Part shown: one piece after another, positions 44,501 through 51,622 of the stretch
Position numbering within the stretch: the first letter of the stretch is position 1
How the letters are laid out: every line of letters starts with the position of its first letter
Source: DAOUJW01 sp034422115
GTDB lineage: Bacteria > Chloroflexota > Dehalococcoidia > Lucifugimonadales > UBA2985
Assembly (NCBI GenBank): GCA_034422115.1
Contig: DAOUJW010000010.1
Span: forward strand, 23,842-87,841
Reading direction: 5' to 3'
Length of the DNA: 64,000 bases
Notes under the pieces: generated by a model
What the model was told of the DNA's origin: nothing
Database searches by the model: none
The model's input: only the letters and a program-made list of their open reading frames with translations
Program-made: the position numbers and the translations under genes

Positions 44501-44700
44501 AGCGCATCCACGGGCATACCGGGGTTCAGCTCTGCCAGGGAGTCCCGCAGACGGCGCTCCAGCACAACCTGGCCGAAGTCGGAGCGCTCCGCGTTGGGAG
44601 TGTCAGGCGCAATATCAGGTCCGTGCGCCACCTGCCAGCCCAGGCTCTCCAGCCAGTCGAGGGCAGCCTGCTCAACGTCTGATTCGGTAAGAGTGGTCAT
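41557..44700 (-). CDS. hsdR: Type I restriction enzyme R subunit
   Basis: 1047 residues. Nuclease domain: RRADVVLFVNGLPLAVIELKN (PD-(D/E)XK) near residue 140. SF2 translocase: VVWHTQGSGKSLTMAFYAG (motif I), VIADEAHRSQYD (motif II), GFTGTPIE (motif III) and the helical C-terminal coupling domain. It cuts unmethylated DNA after ATP-driven translocation. Starts 3 bases after the DUF5615 gene. Fragments of its first codons occur four more times upstream (45340, 46150, 47125, 47775). Confidence 0.97.
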   Translation of the reverse strand: MTTLTESDVEQAALDWLESLGWQVAHGPDIAPDTPNAERSDFGQVVLERRLRDSLAELNPGMPVDALEDALRRLTRPEGSTLEARNRAFHRMLVNGVEVEYRESEGRVRGDHVRVLDFDTPANNSWLAVNQLIVVENGNNRRADVVLFVNGLPLAVIELKNPADEDATIWMAWQQLQTYKADLPTLFSMNEALVVSDGTQARIGSLTAGREWFKPWRTVSGETLADPRMTELQVMLEGVFEPGRFLSLLRDFTVFEDDGSGALVKKMSGYHQFHAVRVAVEETLRAAELQRGPSRFAEVGWRYEAGRKPGGAPGDRRIGVVWHTQGSGKSLTMAFYAGAIVREQAMENPTIVVLTDRNDLDDQLFGTFSRCHDLLRQTPTQTESRADLRSKLSVNVGGVVFTTIQKFFPETQGDTHPTLSKRRNIVVIADEAHRSQYDFIDGYARHMRDALPNASFVGFTGTPIELQDANTRAVFGDYISIYDIQRSVEDGATVPIYYESRLARLALDQDEKPNIDPDFEEATEGEEIERRERLKTKWAQLEAVVGADKRVKQIAEDIVAHLEQRLEAIDGKAMVVCMSRRICIDLYRELVRLRPGWHDDDDAGGAIKVVMTGSASDPLEWQPHIRNKARREALAQRFRDPDDSLRVVLVRDMWLTGFDAPSLHTMYVDKPMRGHGLMQAIARVNRVFRDKPGGLVVDYLGLAHELRQALSAYTESGGKGQTAIQQDEAVAVMLEKYDVCCTLFHGFDWSHWTTGSPQERLGLLPAAQEHVLAQENGKERCLQAVLELSQAFALAVPHEEALRIRDDVGFFQAVRSALSKRAEGETRPEEDLDLAVRQIISRAVASEGVMDIFAAAGLDKPDISVLSDEFLAEVRGMRHRNLAVELLQKLLRGEVSARRRKNVVQARSFAEMLEQTLRRYQNRAIEAAQVIEELIQLAGDMREANARGERLGLTEDELAFYDALETNDSAVQVMGDEALQNIARELVDTVRRNVTIDWTMRENVRAQLRVLVRRILRKHGYPPDKQEKATLTVLEQAEVLSEGWAIE

Positions 44701-44703
44701 TGG

Positions 44704-45057
44704 TCACTCCCTGATACGCACCCGCGCATCTTCCACAATCCAGAGCTGACCTTGCAGAGAAGGACCATCCAACTGTCGCAGAAACCGCGAGACTACTTCT
44801 GCTTGATGACGAGGCCCCTGACTGCTGAGGCGAAGGACCACGAGGCCGGGGTAGCGCCTGGGGGGATAAAGCCGGATATCCGCAAAGTCCGTGTCCAGTG
44901 TCACCAACGCACGGCCTTCAGTGGCGCACACAGTTGCAACGTCTGCGTCGCCATTGCCGGCCATCCCCTGCTCCGCAACTGTGACTGCATCGTGCCCTGC
45001 CTCAACGAAGAGCCCGGTAAGCTTGTCCGAGAGATTCTCGTCCAGTTTGAACCGCAC
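44704..45057 (-). CDS. DUF5615 PIN-like toxin
   Basis: 117 residues. MRFKLDENLSDKL, a Gly-Asp-Ala-Asp stretch (GNGDADVATVC) and LVTLDTDFADIRLYPP give the spaced acidic residues of the DUF5615/Mut7-C-like PIN fold, a presumed RNase. Preceded by a DUF433 gene, the usual antitoxin partner, 8 bases upstream. It stands directly before hsdR as the last cassette. Confidence 0.85.
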   Translation of the reverse strand: MRFKLDENLSDKLTGLFVEAGHDAVTVAEQGMAGNGDADVATVCATEGRALVTLDTDFADIRLYPPRRYPGLVVLRLSSQGPRHQAEVVSRFLRQLDGPSLQGQLWIVEDARVRIRE

Positions 45058-45065
45058 GGAGCCCT

Positions 45066-45293
45066 CTACCCGGTAAGGGGCATGACGCGTTCTTTGGCCA
45101 GTTCGGCGGCGTAGAGCAGCGCAGCCTGAACGGCCTCACGCGAGACGGACGGGTAGTGCTCCATGATCTCCTCCGCCCCCAATCCCTCCGCCAGGCTGTC
45201 TAGGATAACCGTAACCATCACCCGCGTGCCGGTGATGCAGGCCCTGCCGTGGCAGATGTCCGGGTCCACGGATATGTACTCTTGCCAGTTCAT
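45066..45293 (-). CDS. DUF433 antitoxin
   Basis: 75 residues from the internal ATG 45293 (MNWQEYISVDPDICHGRACITGTRV) with GGAGGTGG upstream. The ICHGRPxIxGTRV motif and the helix-turn-helix region ILDSLAEGLGAEEIMEHYPSVSREAVQAAL define DUF433, a winged-helix antitoxin paired with DUF5615. Confidence 0.9.
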   Translation of the reverse strand: MNWQEYISVDPDICHGRACITGTRVMVTVILDSLAEGLGAEEIMEHYPSVSREAVQAALLYAAELAKERVMPLTG

Positions 45294-45339
45294 GTTCGTA
45301 CCACCTCCGGGGTGCGACTTATGCTCCATTATAGGCCAA

Positions 45340-45423
45340 TTATCGCCCTGCTTGTCGGCTCCCTTCACAGCCCTCCAGCCGCTCAAAGGCCGCCTGTTCA
45401 ACTTCGGCTTCTGTGAAACTCAC
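45340..45423 (-). pseudogene. hsdR 5'-end relic R1
   Basis: A 27-codon frame from GTG 45423 reads SFTEAEVEQAAFERLEG, matching the hsdR start (TLTESDVEQAALDWLES). The GTG overlaps the TGA of the 45420-46145 gene. It stops at TAA 45340, just before the DUF433 gene. Confidence 0.75.
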
Positions 45424-46145
45424 GCGACTGCCTCGCAGGGACCCAGTCGTAATCTGTTCACACAGATGTAACCTTCGTAAACGCTTACTTCAACCCACGG
45501 GCTCTCAAACCGGGCAGGAAAACTCGACTTCACGGTTACAAGGGCGCGGTATGAGCTTGGCCAACCCTCGCCAGACGCTATGACTTCATGTACGCGGCCG
45601 TGGAAGTCGACAACAAGAGCGCGCCCGTCGAAACTGAATGTCATCTCCGCCGCTTCACCCTCCTCTAGCCGGGAAATCTCTTCCATCAGATTGCGCCGAA
45701 GAGGTCGGGCATAGTCCCTGTCGATAACGCACTTAGGAGCGGCCTCGTAAGCCCGCTGCCTCTCCTGGGCAGCGAGTTGCTCCCGTGCAGGTGGCACGAG
45801 GTCCCAGTTACGCTCGCCTTCGATGAACCAATCTGGTAGGGATCCTAGCTCTTCTCTCCAAGTCTGAAGCATGAAACTGATCCAAGCAGCAGCTTCAGAG
45901 GCGGTTCCCAAGTTGTTAGGAATCACTTTGGCGCTCCACATATCGCCTGGGTCAATCACCAAATGGTTGCCCTTGTAGTGGCCAAGGCCACTCAACATAA
46001 CCTTTTCTTCTCCCCACCACCACACCGCGCTAGCGTCCAGTTGGAGATTCTCAAATTTGTACCGGACGGTTTCGGTTACGGCATCGGCCACTCGCTCAAA
46101 GCCAAGCTCAATCAGTGAGTCAAGTGTTGGACATGTGCCACTCAA
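45420..46145 (-). CDS. Hypothetical protein in hsdR-proximal cassette
   Basis: 241 residues, TTG start at 46145 with GGGGGTGA upstream. Soluble mixed alpha/beta protein with a triple Trp (ASAVWWWGEEKVML) and an acidic-rich middle; no catalytic motif identified. It ends in overlap (GTGA) with an hsdR-like start. Function unknown; likely defence-related by position only. Confidence 0.7.
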   Translation of the reverse strand: MSGTCPTLDSLIELGFERVADAVTETVRYKFENLQLDASAVWWWGEEKVMLSGLGHYKGNHLVIDPGDMWSAKVIPNNLGTASEAAAWISFMLQTWREELGSLPDWFIEGERNWDLVPPAREQLAAQERQRAYEAAPKCVIDRDYARPLRRNLMEEISRLEEGEAAEMTFSFDGRALVVDFHGRVHEVIASGEGWPSSYRALVTVKSSFPARFESPWVEVSVYEGYICVNRLRLGPCEAVA

Positions 46146-46149
46146 TTTG

Positions 46150-46239
46150 TCACCCCCTTAGCGCCCTGGACTCCCTCGCCGACACCAGCTTTGGCAGCAC
46201 CGCGGCCTGCTCAACGTCGGCTTTGGTAACGGTGGTCAT
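46150..46239 (-). pseudogene. hsdR 5'-end relic R2
   Basis: A 29-codon frame from ATG 46239, with GGAGG before it, reads MTTVTKADVEQAA and then diverges. GACGTTGAGCAGGC is identical to the true hsdR 5' end. Confidence 0.8.
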
Positions 46240-46248
46240 GGCGGCCTC

Positions 46249-46764
46249 CTACTTTGCCCAATCCGGCAGGCCAGAAACTGCTAAAGCAATGCTCATTGCT
46301 AACGCCGTGACATGGAGCATAAGAAAGAGTATGGGCATCCATTTTTCAATATGTGTCGTAGGCCAGTAAGACTTGCCCTGTCCTGCTTGGGCCAACTGCC
46401 ATTCGTATGCATACAGCGCAGCAGGCAAATGTGTCTCCAGTTCATGGATGATCTTGAACTTTATGGCGTTCAAGTCTCGAAAGGACTTGATAATGCTGAA
46501 CCACAACGCAGAGAGTACAATGCCCGCAACAGCTATAGGAATAACAAAAATCACCTGCTCTGTGAACGCGGACTGGAAACCATACGCAGCCACTAGCGCA
46601 GCGTTGAGCGTGAGCAGATAGCGGTTGGATGCAATACGGCGCCCACTCGCGTTGTCAGCCGACTGCACGTAGAGCTTATACTGCTCTAGTAGGTCAGCCT
46701 TAAAGGACTCACCGTAATCATCTTCGCTCTGTCGAATCAAGGATTCGTGCGCCTTCTCGTCCAT
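46249..46764 (-). CDS. Three-segment membrane protein, RipA-like (candidate effector)
   Basis: 171 residues. A soluble N-terminal helix region (ADLLEQYKLYVQSADNASGRR) is followed by membrane segments about 48-66, 71-92 and 146-166, with a conserved-looking NAIKFKIIHELETHLP between. It resembles the RipA-type family of small oligomeric membrane proteins; this family assignment is from memory of pattern. Starts 2 bases after the TIR-like gene, suggesting an effector partner. Confidence 0.7.
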   Translation of the reverse strand: MDEKAHESLIRQSEDDYGESFKADLLEQYKLYVQSADNASGRRIASNRYLLTLNAALVAAYGFQSAFTEQVIFVIPIAVAGIVLSALWFSIIKSFRDLNAIKFKIIHELETHLPAALYAYEWQLAQAGQGKSYWPTTHIEKWMPILFLMLHVTALAMSIALAVSGLPDWAK

Positions 46765-46766
46765 AC

Positions 46767-47156
46767 CTATCTCGGATTCTCAATGAGTTCCTTCAAGGTT
46801 GGCCATGTCCAAGGGTGTATTTTCTTCCTCTTTGGCGCTGACTTTGGACGAGTACAGGTCTTTTCGCTTCGGCCCTTCAGCAGGAAGTACGGTCTTCCAG
46901 CCTGCTGCACCATCGTGACTTCCGCTTCTACACCCTTTGCTTGGTGGGTATGCTCCCCACAGATGACGATGGTGAGGTCCGCTCTTCGAATGCGGTCTCC
47001 GACCTCCTTTTTCCACGCCTCGTCTATCCTATACTTCACCGACCAGTCCGTGATACTGAAAGGTGACTCAGGATCCTTGGCCTGGGCCACCAATGCTCCT
47101 CGGAGTTCGTTATCGTTATCGAAGTCAAAGCTGATGAATACGCTCTTGGTAGTCAT
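46767..47156 (-). CDS. ThsB-like TIR (DUF1863) protein
   Basis: 129 residues from ATG 47156 (GGGAGGAG upstream). The N-terminal VFISFDFDND, then FSITDWSVKYRIDEAWKKEV, DRIRRADLTIVICGEHT and VEAEVTMVQQAGRPYFLL give the DUF1863 TIR-like flavodoxin fold of ThsB proteins, which make cyclic ADP-ribose-type signals in Thoeris. A ThsA-type NADase is absent; the adjacent membrane protein could be the effector. Confidence 0.82.
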   Translation of the reverse strand: MTTKSVFISFDFDNDNELRGALVAQAKDPESPFSITDWSVKYRIDEAWKKEVGDRIRRADLTIVICGEHTHQAKGVEAEVTMVQQAGRPYFLLKGRSEKTCTRPKSAPKRKKIHPWTWPTLKELIENPR

Positions 47157-47211
47157 TAGTATCTCCTCCCAGCGCGGCATGCACAGCGTCTGTTTGGGTG
47201 ATAGTCGTCAC
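47125..47211 (-). pseudogene. hsdR 5'-end relic R3
   Basis: A 28-codon frame from GTG 47211, overlapping the TGA of the PIN gene (GTGA), reads TTITQTDAVHAALGG against MTTLTESDVEQAALDW. It runs into the start of the TIR-like gene. Confidence 0.7.
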
Positions 47212-47711
47212 TGGACTCCCCGTGCAGACAGTTTGGCAATAAATTCTTCTGGCTTCATTATAGTAATTTGGAGTTGTTCTTTCAGTTGAGGCGCAGCCCT
47301 GAGGATGTCTTTGTCCCAAGTCAAAAAAACGTCGCGCCCGGAGAGGTAGTGACCGTGCAAATGATCCCAATCTCGCCAATCCGGTGCTGGCTGTCCTTGA
47401 TGAGCGAGATTGTCTGCGACAGACTCGAAGACATCAATGGCAATGTCACTGCCAAGCATATCCCCGCTACCTAGTGCAGACCTATCTAGCCTAAAAGCCG
47501 ACCCGGTCAGTTTGACCCCTATTTCATTCAACCTGCTGATTTGGTCCGCGAGAGGTGGGTGAGGAATGTCCTCATGAATGCGTCGTGTAATCGCCAAACT
47601 AATAAGTTCGTCTTCTGCTAGGTCAATCAACGCTTCTACAATGGCAACTCGCGTCCGCCGACGCCAGTATTCTTGCACCACATTTGTATCAAGGGTCACC
47701 GTTGTCGTCAC
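47208..47711 (-). CDS. PIN-domain protein
   Basis: 167 residues from GTG 47711; the longer frame upstream reads an hsdR relic. VTLDTNVVQEYW gives the first Asp of a PIN nuclease, with later acidic sites in ITRRIHEDI, DWDHLHGHYLSGRDVFLTWDKDIL. PIN domains cut RNA. No antitoxin gene is adjacent, so it may be an effector rather than a classical VapC. Confidence 0.78.
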   Translation of the reverse strand: MTTTVTLDTNVVQEYWRRRTRVAIVEALIDLAEDELISLAITRRIHEDIPHPPLADQISRLNEIGVKLTGSAFRLDRSALGSGDMLGSDIAIDVFESVADNLAHQGQPAPDWRDWDHLHGHYLSGRDVFLTWDKDILRAAPQLKEQLQITIMKPEEFIAKLSARGVQ

Positions 47712-47774
47712 ACTACACTCCCAGCCAGACCGTTGATGTTCAACTACTCGCAACTTTCTTTGAACCAGCATTGG

Positions 47775-47945
47775 TAGTTTAACATCCCACAGCCGGCGCT
47801 CCAACACAACCTGGAAGTAGTCCACGAATTCAGTCTTTGGTCCGCCCAGACCAATCTCCGGGCAATGAGTCACCCGCCAACCGATGGGCTACAGCTAGGC
47901 CAGAGCGATATCCTCAACATTTCACTCCGTAATGGTGGTCGTAAT
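47775..47945 (-). pseudogene. hsdR 5'-end relic R4 (longest)
   Basis: About 57 codons in one frame match hsdR residues 1-55: TTTITE, NVEDIALA, PIGWRVTHCPEIG, then FQVVLERRLW (hsdR: FGQVVLERRL). Three in-frame stops (TGA, TAG, TAG) and no frameshift, so it decayed by point mutation. It follows the 503-residue gene. Confidence 0.85.
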
Positions 47946-47978
47946 GCAGCTTCCAAACAGATAGGTGCTCATCGAATG

Positions 47979-49490
47979 CTACATAGGTAAGAATCTCTTG
48001 ACAAAGGACAGAATTTCCTGTTTTAGATCTTCAGGTACAAGTGCGGCGAACAAGATAACTACGGTAAGTATGACCAGCACCCAAGTCAGATACTTTATTC
48101 TACTCTGGACGCGCACATTTTCTGCCGCGCCTAAGACTGTGCCAAATTGGGTAAGATGATCGCGGATAGATCTCTCCGTCTGTTGAAGCCAATTTGAGCG
48201 CATTCCGATAGCGTCGTTCAGTTCTTTGCGCAGTATCTGCTCTTCACCCTGCCGATTATTCCAATATACGAAAGATTCGTCGAAGTGAGGAAAGGGTATT
48301 CGACTCTCACTACCCACGACTAACTCCGATGCAACAGCCGCGATATCAACTCCATTCGAGATGTGGCACTGCAAGGTCTCAAGTACATCGATAGTGTTTC
48401 GTCTCGCCGTCGGCCTTAACATTGCTGAATCACGAACTTCCCTAACGTGTTGCGTGTAACGTTCCAATAACGGCAAGATGCCCCACACACTGAGCAAGGA
48501 GGGAAACGTTGTGTCTACATAGGCCAGAATGTCTTGCATTTCTTGGCCGCCATAGTCACTGTTAGACCTATCTATGGACGCCTTCTCTCTAATAGCAACC
48601 ACTGAATGGTTTGGCGGCATCCCTCGCATAGCACTCTGCGGCCTGAATTTTAGTGCAGGGATTCGTTTGCTTTGCCATACGTTGTAGTTGTGCCCCATAT
48701 CTAGTAGGTTTAGGTATTCCGGCACATTGTGCTCGCTATCTGTCCGCGAAGGGAAGGGCTCAGTCCCACGCAAAGTAACAAACTCGCATGTTGGCATATC
48801 GCTTTCAGGAAGGCCGTCTGAGAACAAGCCGGGAATGTTATCCTTGAACCACGTAGCGGCGCTTCCCTTCAACCTCTTGCGAATGTTGCAAATGTGATGG
48901 GTCTTTTGGAACTCTGGCAAATGGATGCTCTCACTCCCGTCGGCGTCATGGGTCGTGTATGTATGCCTATCTGTTCGTAGAGCCATGTCGAATTCCTCGG
49001 AGAGGTCGTCTTCAAATACAAAGCCGACGACCACGCAGATAAGTGACGGTGTGATGGAATACATCCAAGCACTCGCATACTTGACACCGCTTGGCAATGA
49101 AACCTGATGTCTAGCCCCGAATGGGAACAGATTTGACCCCTTCGGAATCAGGTATCCCAGATTCATCCATCCCCCACCCCTGTGTTGGCGTGTCAATCCG
49201 CTTAGCCAAACTGCAGGATCTCTCGATCCCGAGCCTTGGTCACCGGGTCCCCACCCGAGGTTGCGGAAGCCATTGACTAAACTCCTCATATGGGAAGGCG
49301 TGTAGTATTCCACTGCCCAGACACAGCCTATATTGATGATCTCGTCTTCTGGAGGCGTAGTATCTGCGTTCCTCTGGGCATCGCGCTCCTTGGAGAACCG
49401 GGCCCTATCATCGTCGACTTGGCCTGATGGCCCCGAACGTGATTTCCTACATATGGTCTTTAATAGATTATCGAGAGCCTTGAAGTACAT
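47979..49490 (-). CDS. Hypothetical 503-residue protein with C-terminal membrane segment
   Basis: First gene after hsdS, overlapping it by 23 bases. It is soluble over most of its length; a C-terminal hydrophobic segment (YLTWVLVILTVVILFAALV) precedes a short basic tail, so it is probably tail-anchored. The region 440-470 (LQQTERSIRDHLTQFGTVLG) looks helical. No known catalytic motif recognised. Position in the restriction operon suggests a defence role. Confidence 0.75.
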   Translation of the reverse strand: MYFKALDNLLKTICRKSRSGPSGQVDDDRARFSKERDAQRNADTTPPEDEIINIGCVWAVEYYTPSHMRSLVNGFRNLGWGPGDQGSGSRDPAVWLSGLTRQHRGGGWMNLGYLIPKGSNLFPFGARHQVSLPSGVKYASAWMYSITPSLICVVVGFVFEDDLSEEFDMALRTDRHTYTTHDADGSESIHLPEFQKTHHICNIRKRLKGSAATWFKDNIPGLFSDGLPESDMPTCEFVTLRGTEPFPSRTDSEHNVPEYLNLLDMGHNYNVWQSKRIPALKFRPQSAMRGMPPNHSVVAIREKASIDRSNSDYGGQEMQDILAYVDTTFPSLLSVWGILPLLERYTQHVREVRDSAMLRPTARRNTIDVLETLQCHISNGVDIAAVASELVVGSESRIPFPHFDESFVYWNNRQGEEQILRKELNDAIGMRSNWLQQTERSIRDHLTQFGTVLGAAENVRVQSRIKYLTWVLVILTVVILFAALVPEDLKQEILSFVKRFLPM

Positions 49491-51207
49491 CTCCTACTCG
49501 CAATTCACCCGATACTAATTTGGACAAAAGGGATTCTCTTTTCCAATGGAGCAGGCGCTTACCCCGTTCGTTGGAAACGAGCTTGTCGTGTAGTTTAGTC
49601 GCAAGTCCATGAAAAGCCTTCATAATGAGTGCGTCAGGCATAGTCAGGGGTATCTGACGGAAATTGCCCTTGCTTATTTCCAAGAAAGTTGACCCATTAG
49701 CAAAGTTCACTATTTCTTCTAATGATGCCTTGCACCACTGGAGCAGGAAATGGTTGGAGATTCCCTTACGAGGCGGCATGGCAATGAAACCTTGATTGAC
49801 AGCAACTGGTATTTCACTTAGTGCCAGATAGCCAATAGGCGCTCTTGAGGACATGAGAACCGTGCCAATGGGAAGAAGCCCTGAGCCAATCTGTTCTAGA
49901 CCAGCATCGGTTATCTTCCGTTCGGTATCAAGCAAAACCGGAGAGGAAAGACCTGATAGGTCCTTGGGTGTCGCCCAGCAGTGCGTGCCTCCCTCCCAAT
50001 AATCCTTCACTTTAGTGCTGGGCGTAGTGCCACCTACCACTTTCACCACCTCGCCCAGCGACTTCACCTCCCAGCCCTCCGGTATCTCCCCAAGCTCAGA
50101 AGGCACAAGGCGGTCCGGGAAAAGCGCTGCGATGTCCGGGGGCAGGCCGGTATTCCTGCCCTCCATCTTGGCCCGCACCGGGTCAAAATCCACAAACCAG
50201 GATTTGAACAGGGCCCGCGCCATCTGCTCCAGCGTCTGGTTCATCCGGCGGTTCATCTCTATCTTGTCGTCCAGTGTGCCAAGCACATGGGCAATGGCGC
50301 GTTGCTCCCGTAGGGGCGGGTAGGCTATAGCCACACTACCCAGGATCTGAGTATTTAGAGAAGGCATTGTTGCCCCAACTGCGATTGACCTGATGTGTTC
50401 CTGAAATGCCGGTAAGCCGAAGAAGTATGATAGGTAAGCTGGGTCAATCTTCTCAGGGTCTGGACGTACTCGTAAACAACGGCCCGAAAACAGCCAGCCC
50501 TCTTCTGCCTCACGGACCAAAGCACGCCTATCCACCGACCCTACTCGGCTGAACACAATGTCTCCCCGGCGAAGAGAATACTTGGAAAGTCTGTCTCGGT
50601 CGGAGTCGGAAACGTAGGGTATATTACTATTGATAATTCTATTCTCGTCCAAGTGCTCTACGGTGATAATTGGAGTTCCAACCGACACATAGTCTTTCTG
50701 ATGGAGTTGGCTTCCGAAGGGCCCGGTTTGAATGCCACCGTCTTGGTCACAAAGATTAGACAGAGAATCTATCTGAAAGTCATGCCGAAACGCGCCGTAG
50801 TCGGTATTCTGCCACTCACTTGCCAAATCAGCATTTAGACTGGCTTCCTTCTGCACGGCCACGTATTTCTGCTGCCTGATTGCATTTCCGCCCAAAGGCA
50901 ATGGTACCCTTTGCTCCTTCACAATCTGCTTGAAGGTATGGCTGACAGCATTTAGATCCACCACGTCAACAGTGTAGGGAAGCTCAGATTCCTCGAAGGC
51001 GGCCTCCAGACCGACCATGACCTTATGGTCCAGGTTGGCAGTGCCTTCCAGGGCCAAGTCTAGGTCTGAAGAGTCTTTCGTCGTCCAGTTGGCGCGGCTT
51101 CCGAACACCCAGACCTTGACATCCCTCGGCAAATGCTTGTACAGGATGTCCTGCACCATGGCAAGGTGGTCGTCCCGGATGTCAACTGGGCTAGTCGAGG
51201 AGTTCAT
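49468..51207 (-). CDS. hsdS: MNT nucleotidyltransferase fused to type I specificity subunit
   Basis: 579 residues. Residues ~1-100 form a minimal nucleotidyltransferase: VFGSRANWTTKDSSDLDLAL with G36-S37 and D48/D50, third Asp about D81 (TVDVVDL). From ~125 it is HsdS: two target-recognition domains (about 135-290 and 365-540), central conserved helices (LREQRAIAHVLGTLDDKIE, LFKSWFVDFDPV) and a C-terminal repeat. The start overlaps the HEPN gene by 17 bases. HsdS sets the DNA site; the MNT part would normally modify the HEPN partner. Confidence 0.88.
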   Translation of the reverse strand: MNSSTSPVDIRDDHLAMVQDILYKHLPRDVKVWVFGSRANWTTKDSSDLDLALEGTANLDHKVMVGLEAAFEESELPYTVDVVDLNAVSHTFKQIVKEQRVPLPLGGNAIRQQKYVAVQKEASLNADLASEWQNTDYGAFRHDFQIDSLSNLCDQDGGIQTGPFGSQLHQKDYVSVGTPIITVEHLDENRIINSNIPYVSDSDRDRLSKYSLRRGDIVFSRVGSVDRRALVREAEEGWLFSGRCLRVRPDPEKIDPAYLSYFFGLPAFQEHIRSIAVGATMPSLNTQILGSVAIAYPPLREQRAIAHVLGTLDDKIEMNRRMNQTLEQMARALFKSWFVDFDPVRAKMEGRNTGLPPDIAALFPDRLVPSELGEIPEGWEVKSLGEVVKVVGGTTPSTKVKDYWEGGTHCWATPKDLSGLSSPVLLDTERKITDAGLEQIGSGLLPIGTVLMSSRAPIGYLALSEIPVAVNQGFIAMPPRKGISNHFLLQWCKASLEEIVNFANGSTFLEISKGNFRQIPLTMPDALIMKAFHGLATKLHDKLVSNERGKRLLHWKRESLLSKLVSGELRVGDVLQGSR

Positions 51208-51622
51208 TCTTTGCCTGCAACTCCTTCAGAAGATGACGGACCTCCTCCAGAAACTCCGGGATGCCTTGAAAAACTCTTTCCGCCCTCTCCTCGTTGTATG
51301 TGTGACTGGTAGTGCCGCGATTGGCGCGGTGCCTCATCCAGGCCTCCAGTTCAGAGCGCACCAATCCCTGTTGTCCCGCCCTTCTTATCAGATCCTGGAA
51401 GGAAAGTCCGTCAACCTCCTCAGGGTTTGCTGACACTTGCTCCAAGTACCGCTTGATCATCCCGACGCTGAGCTCGTACGTGAACTCGAACGCCTGGATT
51501 GCCCCCGCCCTCATCTGGTTTCGGATTTGCGGGAACTCGCGTACGATGTGCGAATCGAATTGTACCAGCCCATCCTCCAGCTGGGCCACGGCGTTTTCGA
51601 GCGGCGACAGATCTAGCCTCAT
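51191..51622 (-). CDS. HEPN protein (nucleotidyltransferase substrate-binding type)
   Basis: 143 residues, all-helical HI0074-type. R102-x4-H107 in RGTTSHTYNE is the Rx4-6H RNase motif followed by the Tyr that MNT partners adenylylate. ATG 51622 overlaps the hsdM stop (ATGA). HEPN-MNT pairs are toxin-antitoxin modules; here the pair sits inside a restriction operon. Confidence 0.88.
   Translation of the reverse strand: MRLDLSPLENAVAQLEDGLVQFDSHIVREFPQIRNQMRAGAIQAFEFTYELSVGMIKRYLEQVSANPEEVDGLSFQDLIRRAGQQGLVRSELEAWMRHRANRGTTSHTYNEERAERVFQGIPEFLEEVRHLLKELQAKNELLD

Noticed and set aside
47712..47873. Long N-terminus of the PIN gene
   Set aside because: It translates the decayed hsdR relic R4; GTG 47711 directly precedes the PIN fold.
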